Shown piece by piece: positions 49,819 to 59,811 of a stretch of 64,000 nucleotides of DNA (positions within the stretch are counted from its first letter, which is position 1; every line of letters starts with the position of its first letter). Under the pieces are notes generated by a model, which saw only the letters and a program-made list of their open reading frames with translations, had not been told where the DNA came from and did no database searches. Position numbers and translations under genes: made by a program. Source of the stretch: Thermomonospora echinospora (GTDB lineage Bacteria; Actinomycetota; Actinomycetes; Streptosporangiales; Streptosporangiaceae); contig NZ_FNVO01000013.1 of the NCBI RefSeq assembly GCF_900108175.1, positions 1 to 64,000 on the forward strand. Direction: 5' to 3'.

Positions 49819-52800
49819 TCAGCGGCGGCCGTCGCGGACGACGACGGTGCGGCCCGCGCCGACCGGGCCGATGACCAGCAGCCCGCCGGTGACGTCGCGG
49901 TCCACCTGGCGCGGTGCGCGGGCGTGCGGGCCGGTCACGTGGTAGGCGGCGGCGGTGTCGTCGCCGAGTTCCACGACGAGGCGGGCGGAGGTGTTGGGCG
50001 GCACCTCGACCTCCAGCCGGTAGCCGGTGGGGCCGGTCCGGTCCAGCGCGACCTCGATCGGGCCGCGGATGGTCGGCACCCTGCCCCCGACCTTGGTCAG
50101 CGGCCCGGGACGGGGCCGCACGTCGACGGCCGCCGCGCCCGGCGCGGTGACGCGCACCCCGAGCACCTGCCGGGGCAGGACGTTGGCCGGCGCCGACGCC
50201 CAGGCGTGGGAGAAGGTCATGTTCGGCTTGAGCGCCGGGTCCCACGCCTCGCCGACGATGGTGGCTCCCAGGTCGTCGAGCATGTGCAGCCAGGAGTTGG
50301 TGGAGGTGGCGGTCATCAGGCCGATCGCCGCGTCGGCCCGGCCGCAGGCGAACAGCGCGTCCAGCAGGAACTGCGCCCCGTAGACACTGACCTTCATCCC
50401 GCCCTCGGCGAGGGTCCGGCCGAGCCGTCGCAGCACGTCGTCGGAGACGGTGCCCTGCCCGGCCACACCGAGCGCCAGCGGGAACACGGTGGCGTGCTGG
50501 GCGCTGTGCGCGGTTCCGGCGCCGTCGACGAACCGGCCCGCCTCCTCGTCGAGCAGCGTGTCCCGCATAGCGCGGGCGATGCGGTCGGCCAGCCCCCGCC
50601 ACCTGGCGGCGTCGTCCTTCTTGCCCAGCGCCCCCGCGACCTGGGCGAGCGTGTCGAACGCCGCGTACTGGAAGGCATTGACGACAGTGTTGACCTCGGT
50701 GAACACGTACCCGTCCCGGTTGGAGACGGGCCAGTCGACCAGGTCGGACACCCCGTTCTGGCTGGACGGCTTGTGGACCAGGCCGTCCTCGCCGAGGTTG
50801 CCGGTGAGGTTCTTGGCCACCAGCCGGTCGTAGTCGGCGGCGAGCTGGTCGGGGTCTCCGGTGTGCAGGTACTCCTGCCAGGCGATCAGCACGCTCATCA
50901 ACCGGTACTCGGTCGGCCAGGTCGGCACCCGGGTCAGGAAGCGGTTGGAGTAGCGGGCCAACGCGTAGGAGCGCTGGACGGCGTACTCCGAAAGCTGGTT
51001 GACGTAGGCGTCGCCCTCGTAGGGGCCGCGTTCCCGGGTCGGGGTGTCGACGTACAGGTCGGTGCGGGTGGCCTCGATCGAGTAGCGGCAGAACTCGTAC
51101 ACCCGGTCCAGGTCGGGGTCGGAGCTGTGGAACGCCGCGTCGGACTCCGACCAGTCCAGCCGCTGGGTCCGGCCGGTGACCGCCGACGACAGGTCCAGCG
51201 ACGGGTCGCAGCGCAGCTCGGCGTAGCGGAACCCCCGGTAGCCCCAGTGCTCGATGCGCTGCCTCCCGTCCCGCAGCGTCCACACCTCGCGGTAGGTGTT
51301 GGCGGCCCGCAGCTGGTAGCGGACGGTGCCGTCGGCGTTGAGCTCCTCACCCAGCCGCACCTCCACGGTCTGGCCCGCCCGGCCCGTCACCTCCAGGACG
51401 AGGCCGCCGACGATCTCCCGGCCGAGGTCCACCAGCCAGCGGCCGTCGGCGGCCCGGGTCACCTTCGCGGGCTCGACGTCCACCAGCCGGACCGGCTCGG
51501 TCAGCGCGGGCACCAGACCGGCGATCGGCTCGCGGGCCGTGGCCGCCTCCCAGCCGGAGTCGTCGAAGCCGGGCCCGGTCCAGCCGGCCGGCTCGAAGCG
51601 CAGGTCCCAGTACTCCTGCGGCGCGACGTAGAAGCCGCCGCCGACGTCGCCGCGGTCGGGCAGCAGCCCGGCCTGGCGGCGGGCCTTCCAGTGCGGCCCC
51701 GAGGCGATCGTCCGCCGTGTCCCGTCGGCGAAGGTCACCTCCAGCTGGGCCAGGAACCGCTGGTCCTGCGTCGCGTGGCAGAGCGCGGCCAGCGCGTTGG
51801 CCCGACCGGGGCGCAGCAGCCGCGTCACCTCGTAGGAGTGGTAGCGCGGCTCGCCCGCGGGCGCCCGCACCGAGGCGAATCCGGCGTGCTCCCCGTTGCA
51901 CCACACGCGGGCGACGTACTGGCGCGCCCGCTCCGGCGACTGGGCGGCCACGTGCAGGATCGCCGCCGTCACCGGCTTGTCCGGCAGGGTGAACTCGTGG
52001 CGCAGCAGCGCCCACGCGCCGTCCGGCCCGAGCGCGGACGCCAGCCCCGACTGGCTCCTGCCGAGGGTCAGCCTGCCGTCGGCGACGGTGCCGCTGCCGA
52101 ACGTGCGGCGGTCAGTGGAGAAGTCATCGTCCAGCAGCACCTGGCCGGTGGAGTCGGTGAAGGTGACCCGGTCGTAGGTCTGCGACTCGGTGCTGCCGTT
52201 GCGCAGGCCGACCGCGCCGCGCCGATGGGTGGAGTCGGTGGTGGTGTCCACCACCGTCCCGTTGATCGAGGTGACGAACGTGGAGCCGGTCATGGTCACC
52301 GCGATGTCGTAGTCGACCCCGGTCCTGATCTCCATCGGCAGCGGCACCTCGGCCAGGACCCGGAAGGAGCCGCCGGTGAAGACGTGCTTCTTGAGCCGGC
52401 CGGGCGTTCCCGCCATGACCTGCCACAGGTAGTTCTCGCTGCTGCTGGAGGCGCGGAACCACAGGCCCGCCGAGACTGTGAGGATGGTGACCTTGACGGC
52501 GAAGGTACCGTCGCCGGGCGCCTGGCCCTGCGGGACCCACACCGGTGTCCCTGTCCACCGGCCCATGACCCCGGTGGCCAGCAGCGCGGGCTCCGACCAC
52601 TGGGAGGCCCGGTGGCCGTCGAAGGTCCGCACCCGCCACCAGTAGGCGGTGCTGGGCGCCAGCTCGGGGCCGCCGTAGGGAACGGCCACCGACTCCGGCG
52701 AGGCGACCTGCCCGCTGTCCCAGACGAGCGAGTCCCGCCCCATCCGGGGATCGGTGGCGACCTGCACGTGGTAGTGCGTCTGTCGGGAGCCGGGGGTCAG

Positions 52801-53034
52801 GCCGGGAACCTGCCAGCTCAGCCGGGGCCGCCGGGTCTCGATGCCCAGCCCCGTCGGCAGCAGGGACGCCAGCAGCCGGGACGGCGCGCCCGCGGCCGGC
52901 CCGACGGCCGCCGCGGCGGTGGCGGCGGTGGCGGTCCCGAGCAGCGGGGCGACGGCGACGCCGGTCGTTCCGACGGCGGCCATTTCGAGGAAGCGCCTGC
53001 GGTCGACGCCTGGCCGGGGGTGTTCGTGGGACAC
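49819..53034 (-). CDS. Exported GH78 alpha-L-rhamnosidase
   Basis: 1071 residues from GTG 53034, preceded by GAGGAG; an ATG at 53058 is in frame. A Tat signal DRRRFLEMAAVGTTGVAVAPLLG opens the protein. Then come an Fn3-like domain (RPRLSWQVPG...YHVQVATDPRMG), a jelly-roll insertion, and the GH78 barrel with DLYVDTPTRERGPYEGDAYVNQLSEYAV in place of the more usual DCPxRE motif and FGWxx-type MLDDLGATIVGEAWD. It removes alpha-L-rhamnose outside the cell. It lies next to a relic of another GH78 gene. Confidence 0.92.
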   Translation of the reverse strand: MSHEHPRPGVDRRRFLEMAAVGTTGVAVAPLLGTATAATAAAAVGPAAGAPSRLLASLLPTGLGIETRRPRLSWQVPGLTPGSRQTHYHVQVATDPRMGRDSLVWDSGQVASPESVAVPYGGPELAPSTAYWWRVRTFDGHRASQWSEPALLATGVMGRWTGTPVWVPQGQAPGDGTFAVKVTILTVSAGLWFRASSSSENYLWQVMAGTPGRLKKHVFTGGSFRVLAEVPLPMEIRTGVDYDIAVTMTGSTFVTSINGTVVDTTTDSTHRRGAVGLRNGSTESQTYDRVTFTDSTGQVLLDDDFSTDRRTFGSGTVADGRLTLGRSQSGLASALGPDGAWALLRHEFTLPDKPVTAAILHVAAQSPERARQYVARVWCNGEHAGFASVRAPAGEPRYHSYEVTRLLRPGRANALAALCHATQDQRFLAQLEVTFADGTRRTIASGPHWKARRQAGLLPDRGDVGGGFYVAPQEYWDLRFEPAGWTGPGFDDSGWEAATAREPIAGLVPALTEPVRLVDVEPAKVTRAADGRWLVDLGREIVGGLVLEVTGRAGQTVEVRLGEELNADGTVRYQLRAANTYREVWTLRDGRQRIEHWGYRGFRYAELRCDPSLDLSSAVTGRTQRLDWSESDAAFHSSDPDLDRVYEFCRYSIEATRTDLYVDTPTRERGPYEGDAYVNQLSEYAVQRSYALARYSNRFLTRVPTWPTEYRLMSVLIAWQEYLHTGDPDQLAADYDRLVAKNLTGNLGEDGLVHKPSSQNGVSDLVDWPVSNRDGYVFTEVNTVVNAFQYAAFDTLAQVAGALGKKDDAARWRGLADRIARAMRDTLLDEEAGRFVDGAGTAHSAQHATVFPLALGVAGQGTVSDDVLRRLGRTLAEGGMKVSVYGAQFLLDALFACGRADAAIGLMTATSTNSWLHMLDDLGATIVGEAWDPALKPNMTFSHAWASAPANVLPRQVLGVRVTAPGAAAVDVRPRPGPLTKVGGRVPTIRGPIEVALDRTGPTGYRLEVEVPPNTSARLVVELGDDTAAAYHVTGPHARAPRQVDRDVTGGLLVIGPVGAGRTVVVRDGRR

Positions 53035-53074
53035 GATCGTCTCCTCGGGGGTGGTCATATCGGGGTGGCATGTG

Positions 53075-53106
53075 CGGCTGGGGGAACGCCGGCGTTCCCC
53101 CAGCCG
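53075..53106. terminator. 32-bp perfect palindrome
   Basis: CGGCTGGGGGAACGCC is followed directly by its reverse complement. It begins where the GH78 relic ends and lies upstream of the intact GH78 gene, so it probably terminates transcripts arriving from the rhamnose operon. Confidence 0.6.
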
Positions 53107-53312
53107 GACGCCCGCTTCATCTCGCCGCCCGGACGCGGGCGGACGGTGATGGCAGCGGTAGCGGGCTCGGCGGCGGCGATGCCGGTGGTGTTCTCGTACA
53201 TCCGCTCGCCGACGGCGCCGTAGGTGTAGTGGTCGAAGGAGTTCATGCCGACGTCCTGGAAGGAGCCGTCCGGCTTGATGGAGTCCCAGCGCTTCCACCT
53301 GGTGGTGGCCCC
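53106..53312 (-). pseudogene. Relic of a GH78 alpha-L-rhamnosidase gene
   Basis: The frame encodes GATTRWKRWDSIKPDG, GMNSFDHYTYGAVGERMY and ITVRPRPGGEMKRAS, the conserved late part of GH78 barrels (GATTxWERWDS...NSFNHYAYGAVGEWMY). Only about 69 codons remain; upstream in this frame the sequence is Arg-rich noise and there is no catalytic region. The intact enzyme next to it differs at this position (GEAWDPALKPNMTFSH), so the relic derives from a different GH78 subgroup. Confidence 0.75.
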
Positions 53313-53368
53313 CCGGTCAGTCTGGATCCCCCGATCGGTTCCGCGGTTTCGGGTGAGGGCATCGCCTC

Positions 53369-54808
53369 CTACGGGTTGACTTCGACCAGTTCGATCCCCA
53401 TGAGGTCGGCCAGGGCGCGCAGGTCGGCGATCCGGTGGCCGGTGCCGACGGCCCAGTGGTGGGAGATCCCGGTGGCGCTCCAGGCGTCGGTCCACTCCCC
53501 CGGGTCGCAGCCGAAGTCGACCCGCGAGGTGGTGTTGCCGATCCGCATCAGCGGCCCGTCCACGACCTCGCCCTCGGAGGCGACGAACGCGAACCGGCCG
53601 TCACGGCGCTGGATGACGCCGAACGCGGTGACCGGGCCGTGCTTGACGTCGAACTCCACCGACACGCCGTAGCCGCGCTTGCCGTGGTAGACGCCCAGTC
53701 CGCGCAGCAGCGGCCGGGAGTCGCTGATGGCCAGGTGGGCGGGTCCGTCATGGCCCATCTCGACATGGCCGCGGTGGAAGTCCAGCGCCTGCAGCTCGGT
53801 GAACGAGCCGCCGCCGCCCAGCCGGTCCATGATCAGCATGGCCAGCGAGGTGCGCAGTTCGTACTCTCCGGCGGCCGGGATGCCGCGGGCGGTCAGCAGC
53901 GAGGCGCCCAGGATCATGCCGGCGCCGAGCCGCTCGTGGATCTCGCCGTCCAGGCCCCGGTGGTAGTAGGCCAGGCTGTCCAGCCCGAAATCGGCCACCA
54001 GCCGGTCCAGGCCGACCGCGACCCGGGCGGCCCAGCCGAGATCCTCGTCGTTGACCGAGTCGGCCAGTTCGAAGACCTCTTCGGCCTGGGCGCGCTTGGC
54101 GGCGGCCTCGGCGTCGGTGACCTTCTCCACCCGCACCCGCAGGTCGTCGAACTCCAGCACCTCGACGTGCCCGCCGAAGTTGGCCGACACCAGGGTCAGG
54201 TCGGTGGAGACGTCCAGCATGCCCGGGTACAGGTGGCCCATCAGGCCATGCCGGCCGCGGCGCAGCGCCGCCCGCACCCCGGCGGCCCGCACCCAGCGGC
54301 CGATCCTCGCCCAGGCCCGCTCGTCCTCCAGGTAGCCCGACACCGAGCGGAACGGGATCCCGCAGCGCTGGAAGGCGTTGGCCATCTCCGGCAGCGGGCA
54401 GGCGCCGCAGTAGGCCAGCCACTGCCCGGTGTCGAAGGTCGCATGGTCCATCGACTCGGTGGGCTGCAGGTTGATCAGCAGCACCGGAGCGTCGGCGCGC
54501 TGCGCGACCGGCACCAGCATGGTGGCGGTCATGTAGGTGGTCAGGAAGCCGACGATGATGTCGCAGCCGGCGGCGCGCAGCTTCTCGGCGGCGGCGGCGC
54601 CCTCCTGGGCGTCGGAGATGAAGCCCACATCGACGACGTCGGCGCCCAGCTCGCTCATCCGCTCCGACACCCGCCTCGCCGAGCGCTTGAGCTGGGGCAG
54701 CAGGTCGGGGAACTGCGGCCAGTACGCGCCGAGCCCCCCGGCGACGAGGCCGACCCGCACGCGCGGGGCGGTGGCGTGATCCAGCGAGAGTGCGGTCGTT
54801 GCCGTCAT
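53369..54808 (-). CDS. L-arabinose/L-fucose-isomerase-family protein
   Basis: 479 residues, cytoplasmic, ATG preceded by AGGAAGGACC. N-terminal VRVGLVAGGLGAYWPQFPDLLPQLK and CDIIVGFLTTYMTATMLVPVAQ, then YYHRGLDGEIHERLGAGMILGASLLTARGIPAAGEYELRTSLAMLIMD and GISHHWAVGTGH, follow the L-fucose/L-arabinose isomerase fold with Glu and His residues that would bind the metal. It could isomerise L-arabinose released by the GH127 enzyme or another deoxy sugar. It follows the rhamnose aldolase gene after 127 bases, in the position where a rhamnulokinase might be expected. Confidence 0.85.
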   Translation of the reverse strand: MTATTALSLDHATAPRVRVGLVAGGLGAYWPQFPDLLPQLKRSARRVSERMSELGADVVDVGFISDAQEGAAAAEKLRAAGCDIIVGFLTTYMTATMLVPVAQRADAPVLLINLQPTESMDHATFDTGQWLAYCGACPLPEMANAFQRCGIPFRSVSGYLEDERAWARIGRWVRAAGVRAALRRGRHGLMGHLYPGMLDVSTDLTLVSANFGGHVEVLEFDDLRVRVEKVTDAEAAAKRAQAEEVFELADSVNDEDLGWAARVAVGLDRLVADFGLDSLAYYHRGLDGEIHERLGAGMILGASLLTARGIPAAGEYELRTSLAMLIMDRLGGGGSFTELQALDFHRGHVEMGHDGPAHLAISDSRPLLRGLGVYHGKRGYGVSVEFDVKHGPVTAFGVIQRRDGRFAFVASEGEVVDGPLMRIGNTTSRVDFGCDPGEWTDAWSATGISHHWAVGTGHRIADLRALADLMGIELVEVNP

Positions 54809-54935
54809 GGTCCTTCCTCAGCCTTGCTTCGGCGACGGGGCCGGCGCGGCTCCTGCGCGACCGGTGCCGGCCCCGTCGGGTCCTGCGGGTGAATCGTCTG
54901 ACCGGCTGCTACCGGGGATGGCCCGGCCCATCCGG

Positions 54936-56978
54936 CTACCGGAGGAACGCGGCGGCCACCCCGGCGTCCACCGGGACGTGCAGCCCGGTGGTGTGGGTCA
55001 GGTCGCCGCCGGTCAGCGCGAACACCGCGTTGGCCACGTGCTCGGGCAGCACCTCGCGCTTGAGCAGGGTCCGCTGGGCGTAGAACTCGCCCAGCTTCTC
55101 CTCCTCCACGCCGTACACCGCGGCGCGCTTGGCGCCCCAGCCGCCGGCGAAGATGCCCGAGCCCCGCACCACCCCGTCGGGGTTGATGCCGTTGACCCGG
55201 ATCCCGTGCTCACCGAGCTCGGCGGCCAGCAGCCGCACCTGGTGGGCCTGGTCGGCCTTGGCGGCGCTGTAGGCGATGTTGTTGGGCCCGGCGAACACCG
55301 AGTTCTTGGAGGAGATGTAGACGATGTCGCCGCCCATGTCCTGGTCGATCATGACCCGGGCGGTCTCCCGGGACACCAGGAACGAGCCGCGCGCCATCAC
55401 GTCGTGCTGCACGTCCCAGTCGCGGGCGGTGGTCTCCAGCAGCGGCTTGGACAGCGACAGCCCGGCGTTGTTGACCACCAGGTCCACCCCGCCGAAGGCC
55501 AGCACCGCGGCGCGCACCGCCGCGACGATCTGGGTCTCGTCGGTGACGTCCACCCCGACCGCCACCGCCGCGTCGGCGGAGCCGATCTCGGCGGCGACCT
55601 TCTCGGCGGCGGCCAGGTCGCGGTCGGCGACCACGACGCAGGCGCCCTCGGCGGCCAGCCGGCGGGCGGTGGCCGCGCCGATGCCCGACCCGCCGCCGGT
55701 GACCAGCGCGATCCGGGTGGCCAGCGGCTTGGGCTTGGGCATCCGGCGGAGCTTGGCCTCCTCCAGCTCCCAGTACTCGATGCGGAACTTCTCGGCCTCG
55801 TCGATCGGCGCGTACGACGACAGCGCCTCGGCGCCGCGCATCACGTTGATGGCGTTGACGTAGAACTCGCCGGCCACCCGCGCGGTCTGCTTGTTGGCGC
55901 CGAAGCTGAACATGCCGATGCCCGGCACCAGCACGATCGCCGGGTCGGCGCCCCGCATCGGCGGGGAGTCGGGCGTGGCGTGCCGCTGGTAGTAGGCCCG
56001 GTACTCCTCGCGGTACTGGTCGTGCAGCTCCGCGAGCCGCTCGCGGACGTCCTCCAGCGGCGCGTCCGGCGGCAGGTCCAGCACCATGGGGGCGACCTTG
56101 GTGCGCAGGAAGTGGTCCGGGCAGGAGGTGCCCAGCGCCGCCAGCCGCGGGTGCTCGGCGCGGGAGACGAAGTCCAGCACCACGTCGCTGTCGGTGTAGT
56201 GGCCCACCTGCGGCCGGTCGGTGGAGACCAGCCCGCGGATCAGCGGGAACAGCTCGGCGGCGCGGGTCCGCCGCTCGTCCTCCGGCAGCGGCCGGTAGCC
56301 GTCGACCACGGGGCCGAACGGCTCGGCCCTGCCGTGCTCGGCGATGTACGCCTCGGCGGTGCGGATGATCTCCAGCGAGTTGGCCTGGCACTCGGCGCTG
56401 GTGGCGCCCCAGGCGGTGATGCCGTGCCCGCCCAGGATGACGCCGATGGCCTGCGGGTTGGCCTCCTTGATGGCGCGGATGTCCAGGCCGAGCTGGAAGC
56501 CGGGACGCCGCCAGGGCACCCACACCACTCGGTCGCCGAAGATACGGCGGGTCAGCTCCTCGCCGTCGGCGGCGGTCGCGATGGCGATACCGGAGTCGGG
56601 GTGCAGGTGATCGACGTGTGCGGCGTCCACCAGCCCGTGCATGGCGGTGTCGATGGACGGGGCGGCGCCGCCCCGGCCGTGCAGGCAGTAGTCGAACGCG
56701 GCGACCATCTCGTCCTCGCGCTCGACCCCGGGGTAGACGTCCACCAGGGCGCGCAGCCGGTCCAGCCGCAGCACGGCCAGGCCCGCCTCGGTGAGGGTGC
56801 CCAGGTCACCGCCCGAGCCCTTCACCCACATCAGTTCCACGTCCTGGGCGGTCACGGGGTCGGTGACGGTGCCCTTGGCCGAGGCGTTGCCCCCCGCGTA
56901 GTTGGTGTTGCGCGGGTCGGCGCCCAGGGTGTGGGCCCGGTCGAGCAACTGCTCCACCTCGGGTGGAGTGGCGGTCAT
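54936..56978 (-). CDS. rhaD: Bifunctional rhamnulose-1-phosphate aldolase / L-lactaldehyde dehydrogenase
   Basis: 680 residues. Residues 1-420 are a class II aldolase (ADPRNTNYAGGNASAKGTV; metal site HVDHLHPDSGIAIATAADG; GVILGGHGITAWG). Residues 430-680 are an SDR (ALVTGGGSGIGAATARRL; NNAGLSLSKP; YISSKNSV; YSAAKADQAHQVRLL). The fusion, called RhaEW or RhaD in other bacteria, splits L-rhamnulose 1-phosphate into DHAP and L-lactaldehyde and oxidises the latter to L-lactate. ATG 56978 is 6 bases from GGAG; ATG 56981 is adjacent. The upstream rhaI stop is 52 bases away. Confidence 0.95.
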   Translation of the reverse strand: MTATPPEVEQLLDRAHTLGADPRNTNYAGGNASAKGTVTDPVTAQDVELMWVKGSGGDLGTLTEAGLAVLRLDRLRALVDVYPGVEREDEMVAAFDYCLHGRGGAAPSIDTAMHGLVDAAHVDHLHPDSGIAIATAADGEELTRRIFGDRVVWVPWRRPGFQLGLDIRAIKEANPQAIGVILGGHGITAWGATSAECQANSLEIIRTAEAYIAEHGRAEPFGPVVDGYRPLPEDERRTRAAELFPLIRGLVSTDRPQVGHYTDSDVVLDFVSRAEHPRLAALGTSCPDHFLRTKVAPMVLDLPPDAPLEDVRERLAELHDQYREEYRAYYQRHATPDSPPMRGADPAIVLVPGIGMFSFGANKQTARVAGEFYVNAINVMRGAEALSSYAPIDEAEKFRIEYWELEEAKLRRMPKPKPLATRIALVTGGGSGIGAATARRLAAEGACVVVADRDLAAAEKVAAEIGSADAAVAVGVDVTDETQIVAAVRAAVLAFGGVDLVVNNAGLSLSKPLLETTARDWDVQHDVMARGSFLVSRETARVMIDQDMGGDIVYISSKNSVFAGPNNIAYSAAKADQAHQVRLLAAELGEHGIRVNGINPDGVVRGSGIFAGGWGAKRAAVYGVEEEKLGEFYAQRTLLKREVLPEHVANAVFALTGGDLTHTTGLHVPVDAGVAAAFLR

Positions 56979-57030
56979 CATGTGCTCCTTCGCAGGCTTC
57001 GTGACGGGTCGTGATGGGGTGGCGGGCGGG

Positions 57031-58197
57031 TCAGGCTCCCCAGCCGGCGGCGGTGCCGTCCTTGCGCTCCTCGATGACCTTCTCCAGGTAGCCCGACCGC
57101 AGGTAGGCGGCGATGGGGTCGGGGTCCAGGCCCATCTCCTCGCGCAGTTCGGCCAGCAGCGGCCGCACGTCGGTGTTGTAGGCGTCCATCAGCACCGCGT
57201 TGGCGGCCAGCACGTCCCCGTCCCGCTGGGCCGCGCGCAGCGCGTCGGCGTCCACGAGCAGGGCCTTGGCGGTGGCCTCCTGCACGTTCATCACCGAGCG
57301 GATCTGCCCCTGAATCTTCGGCTCGATGTTGTGGCACTGGTCGAGCATGAAGGCCACGCCGGTCTGCTCGTCGTAGCCGCCGCCCCGGACCACCTCGTGC
57401 ATGATGCGGAACAGCTGGAACGGGTCGGCCGCCCCCACCATCAGGTCGTCGTCGGCGTAGAAGCGGGAGTTGAAGTCGAAACCGCCGAGCTTGCCCTCGC
57501 GCAGCAGGAACGCCACGATGAACTCGATGTTGGTGCCGGGGGCGTGGTGGCCGGTGTCCACGACGACCTGGGCCTTGGGGCCGAGCCGCAGGCAGTGCGC
57601 GTAGGCGGTGCCCCAGTCCGGCACGTCGGTCGCGTAGAACGCCGGCTCGAAGAACTTGTACTCCAGCAGGAACCGCTGGTCGTCGCCGAGCCGCTCGTAG
57701 ACGGCCGACAGCGCCTCGGCCAGCCGGTCCTGGCGGGCGTGGATGTCGTCCTGGCCGGGGTAGTTGATGCCGTCGGAGAACCACAGCTTCAGGTCCCGCG
57801 AGCCGGTGGCGTCCATGATGTCGACGCACTCCAGCAGGTGGTTCAGCGCCTTCTTGCGGACCGCCGGGTCCGGGTTGGTGACACTGCCCAGCTTGTAGTC
57901 GTCGTCCTGGAAGACGTTGGAGTTGATCGCGCCGACCCGCACCCCGGCGGCGCGGGCGTACTCGGCCAGCGCGCCGTAGTCGTCCACCCTGTCCCACGGG
58001 ATGTGCAGCGCCACGGTGGGCGCCACTCCGGTGTAACGGTGCACCTGCGCCGCGTCGTCGATCTTCTCCTGCGGAGTGCGCGGCACGCCCGGCTGCGCGA
58101 AGACCTTGAACCGGGTGCCCGAGTTGCCGTAGGCCCACGACGGCGTCTCGATGTGCTGGCGGCGCAGGGCGTCCTTCACCGCACTGATGTCACTCAT
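57031..58197 (-). CDS. rhaI: L-rhamnose isomerase (RhaI type)
   Basis: 388 residues. It is the TIM-barrel isomerase of the Pseudomonas stutzeri type: [59 protein letters not shown] (metal Glu), [22 protein letters not shown] (metal Asp/His) and [17 protein letters not shown]. It converts L-rhamnose to L-rhamnulose with Mn2+ or similar. It is embedded between the mutarotase and aldolase genes. Confidence 0.95.
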   Translation of the reverse strand: MSDISAVKDALRRQHIETPSWAYGNSGTRFKVFAQPGVPRTPQEKIDDAAQVHRYTGVAPTVALHIPWDRVDDYGALAEYARAAGVRVGAINSNVFQDDDYKLGSVTNPDPAVRKKALNHLLECVDIMDATGSRDLKLWFSDGINYPGQDDIHARQDRLAEALSAVYERLGDDQRFLLEYKFFEPAFYATDVPDWGTAYAHCLRLGPKAQVVVDTGHHAPGTNIEFIVAFLLREGKLGGFDFNSRFYADDDLMVGAADPFQLFRIMHEVVRGGGYDEQTGVAFMLDQCHNIEPKIQGQIRSVMNVQEATAKALLVDADALRAAQRDGDVLAANAVLMDAYNTDVRPLLAELREEMGLDPDPIAAYLRSGYLEKVIEERKDGTAAGWGA

Positions 58198-58261
58198 GAA
58201 AACCCTTCTCTTGCTGTGCGGGGCGGCCCCGCGTGACGACGGCCTGCCGGTCCGCCGGCGG

Positions 58262-58579
<318 letters not shown>

Positions 58580-58651
58580 GGGTCCCCCTCCCGGTCCCCG
58601 TCCCCGGGCCGAGCCCGGGGACGGGGAGACGCGAAGCTGATCAGAAGCCGA

Positions 58652-59755
58652 TCAGAAGTCGAACTCGTCGATGTTGCTCTTCTCGAAGGTGAAGGGCGGG
58701 CCCAGGACGATCTCGCCGTTGGCGCCGATGGTGCGCTCACCGAGCCGGCCGGCCTTGAGCGTCTCGCCCTGCGCGCCGGTGATCTGGCCGGAGGCCAGCG
58801 CGGCGGCCGCGTAGGAGGACAGGTAGCCCAGGTCCTTGGGGTTCCACAGCTGGAACTTGGTGACGGTGCCGTCCTTGATGAACTGGCGCATCTGGTTCGG
58901 AGTGCCCAGACCGGTCACCACGACCTTGCCCTTGTACTTGGAGCCGGAGATGTAGCGGGCGGCGGCGGCGATGCCCACGGTGGTCGGGGCGATGATGCCC
59001 TTGAGGTTCGGGTACGCCTGCAGCAGGCCCTGGGTCTGCTGGAAGGACTTCTGGTCGTCGTCGTCACCGTAGGCGATCTTGACCAGCTTCATGCCGGAGT
59101 ACTCGGGCTTCTTCAGCTCCTCCTGCATGAACTTGATCCAGGTGTTCTGGTTGGTGGCGTTGGCGGTCGCCGACAGCACCGCGAACTCGCCCTTGCCGTC
59201 CATCAGCTCCGACAGCAGCTTGACCTGGCTGCGGCCGACCTCCTCGGAGGAGGCCTGGTTGATGAAGATGTCGCGGCAGTCGGGGTTGGTGTCGCTGTCG
59301 TAAGCGATCACCTTGATGCCGCGCGAGCGGGCCTGCTTGAGCGGGCCGCACACCGCGTTGGGGTCGTTGGCGGCCACCAGGATGGCGTCCTGCCGCTGCT
59401 GGATCAGCGTGTTGATGTAGGAGACCTGCGAGGAGGCGGAGGCGTCGGACGGGCCGACCTCCTTGGCCTCGCCCTTGTACTCCTTGGCCGCGTCGATGCC
59501 GGACTTGTCGACGATGGTGGAGTACGGGTTGTTGATCTGCTTGGGCAGGAAGGCGATCTTGAGGCCCTCCTTGATCGGCGCGTTCGGGTTGGCCGAGGCC
59601 GAGGCGCCGGAGCCGGCGTCCCCGGAGCCGGAGTTCGACGCCGAGTCCTTGGTGGTGCCGCCGCAGGCGGTCAGCGCCAGCGCCATGACACCGGCGGTGG
59701 CCATGGCCGCGAGCGAGCGTGGGGCCCGCAGCCGTGCGAAGGGACGCTGTTTCAT
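58652..59755 (-). CDS. rhaS: Rhamnose ABC transporter, substrate-binding lipoprotein
   Basis: 367 residues. Lipoprotein signal with lipobox LTAC (AMATAGVMALALTACGG), then a periplasmic-binding-protein type 1 fold (LKIAFLPKQINNPYS; ANDPNAVCGPLKQARSRGIKVIAYDSDTNPDCRDIFINQA; FAVLSATANATNQNTWIKFMQEEL). It captures L-rhamnose outside the membrane for the two permeases encoded upstream. ATG 59755 and the adjacent ATG 59761 are both possible starts. Confidence 0.93.
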   Translation of the reverse strand: MKQRPFARLRAPRSLAAMATAGVMALALTACGGTTKDSASNSGSGDAGSGASASANPNAPIKEGLKIAFLPKQINNPYSTIVDKSGIDAAKEYKGEAKEVGPSDASASSQVSYINTLIQQRQDAILVAANDPNAVCGPLKQARSRGIKVIAYDSDTNPDCRDIFINQASSEEVGRSQVKLLSELMDGKGEFAVLSATANATNQNTWIKFMQEELKKPEYSGMKLVKIAYGDDDDQKSFQQTQGLLQAYPNLKGIIAPTTVGIAAAARYISGSKYKGKVVVTGLGTPNQMRQFIKDGTVTKFQLWNPKDLGYLSSYAAAALASGQITGAQGETLKAGRLGERTIGANGEIVLGPPFTFEKSNIDEFDF

Positions 59756-59811
59756 GATCATTTGCCTTTCGGGAACACGTACCCGTGAGGGTTCGGGGTG
59801 GGGGGGAGGGG

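Noticed and set aside
49243-53223. 1326-codon plus-strand open frame opposite the GH106 and GH78 genes
   Set aside because: Same reason: an antisense shadow with repetitive composition, crossing two real genes and their terminators.
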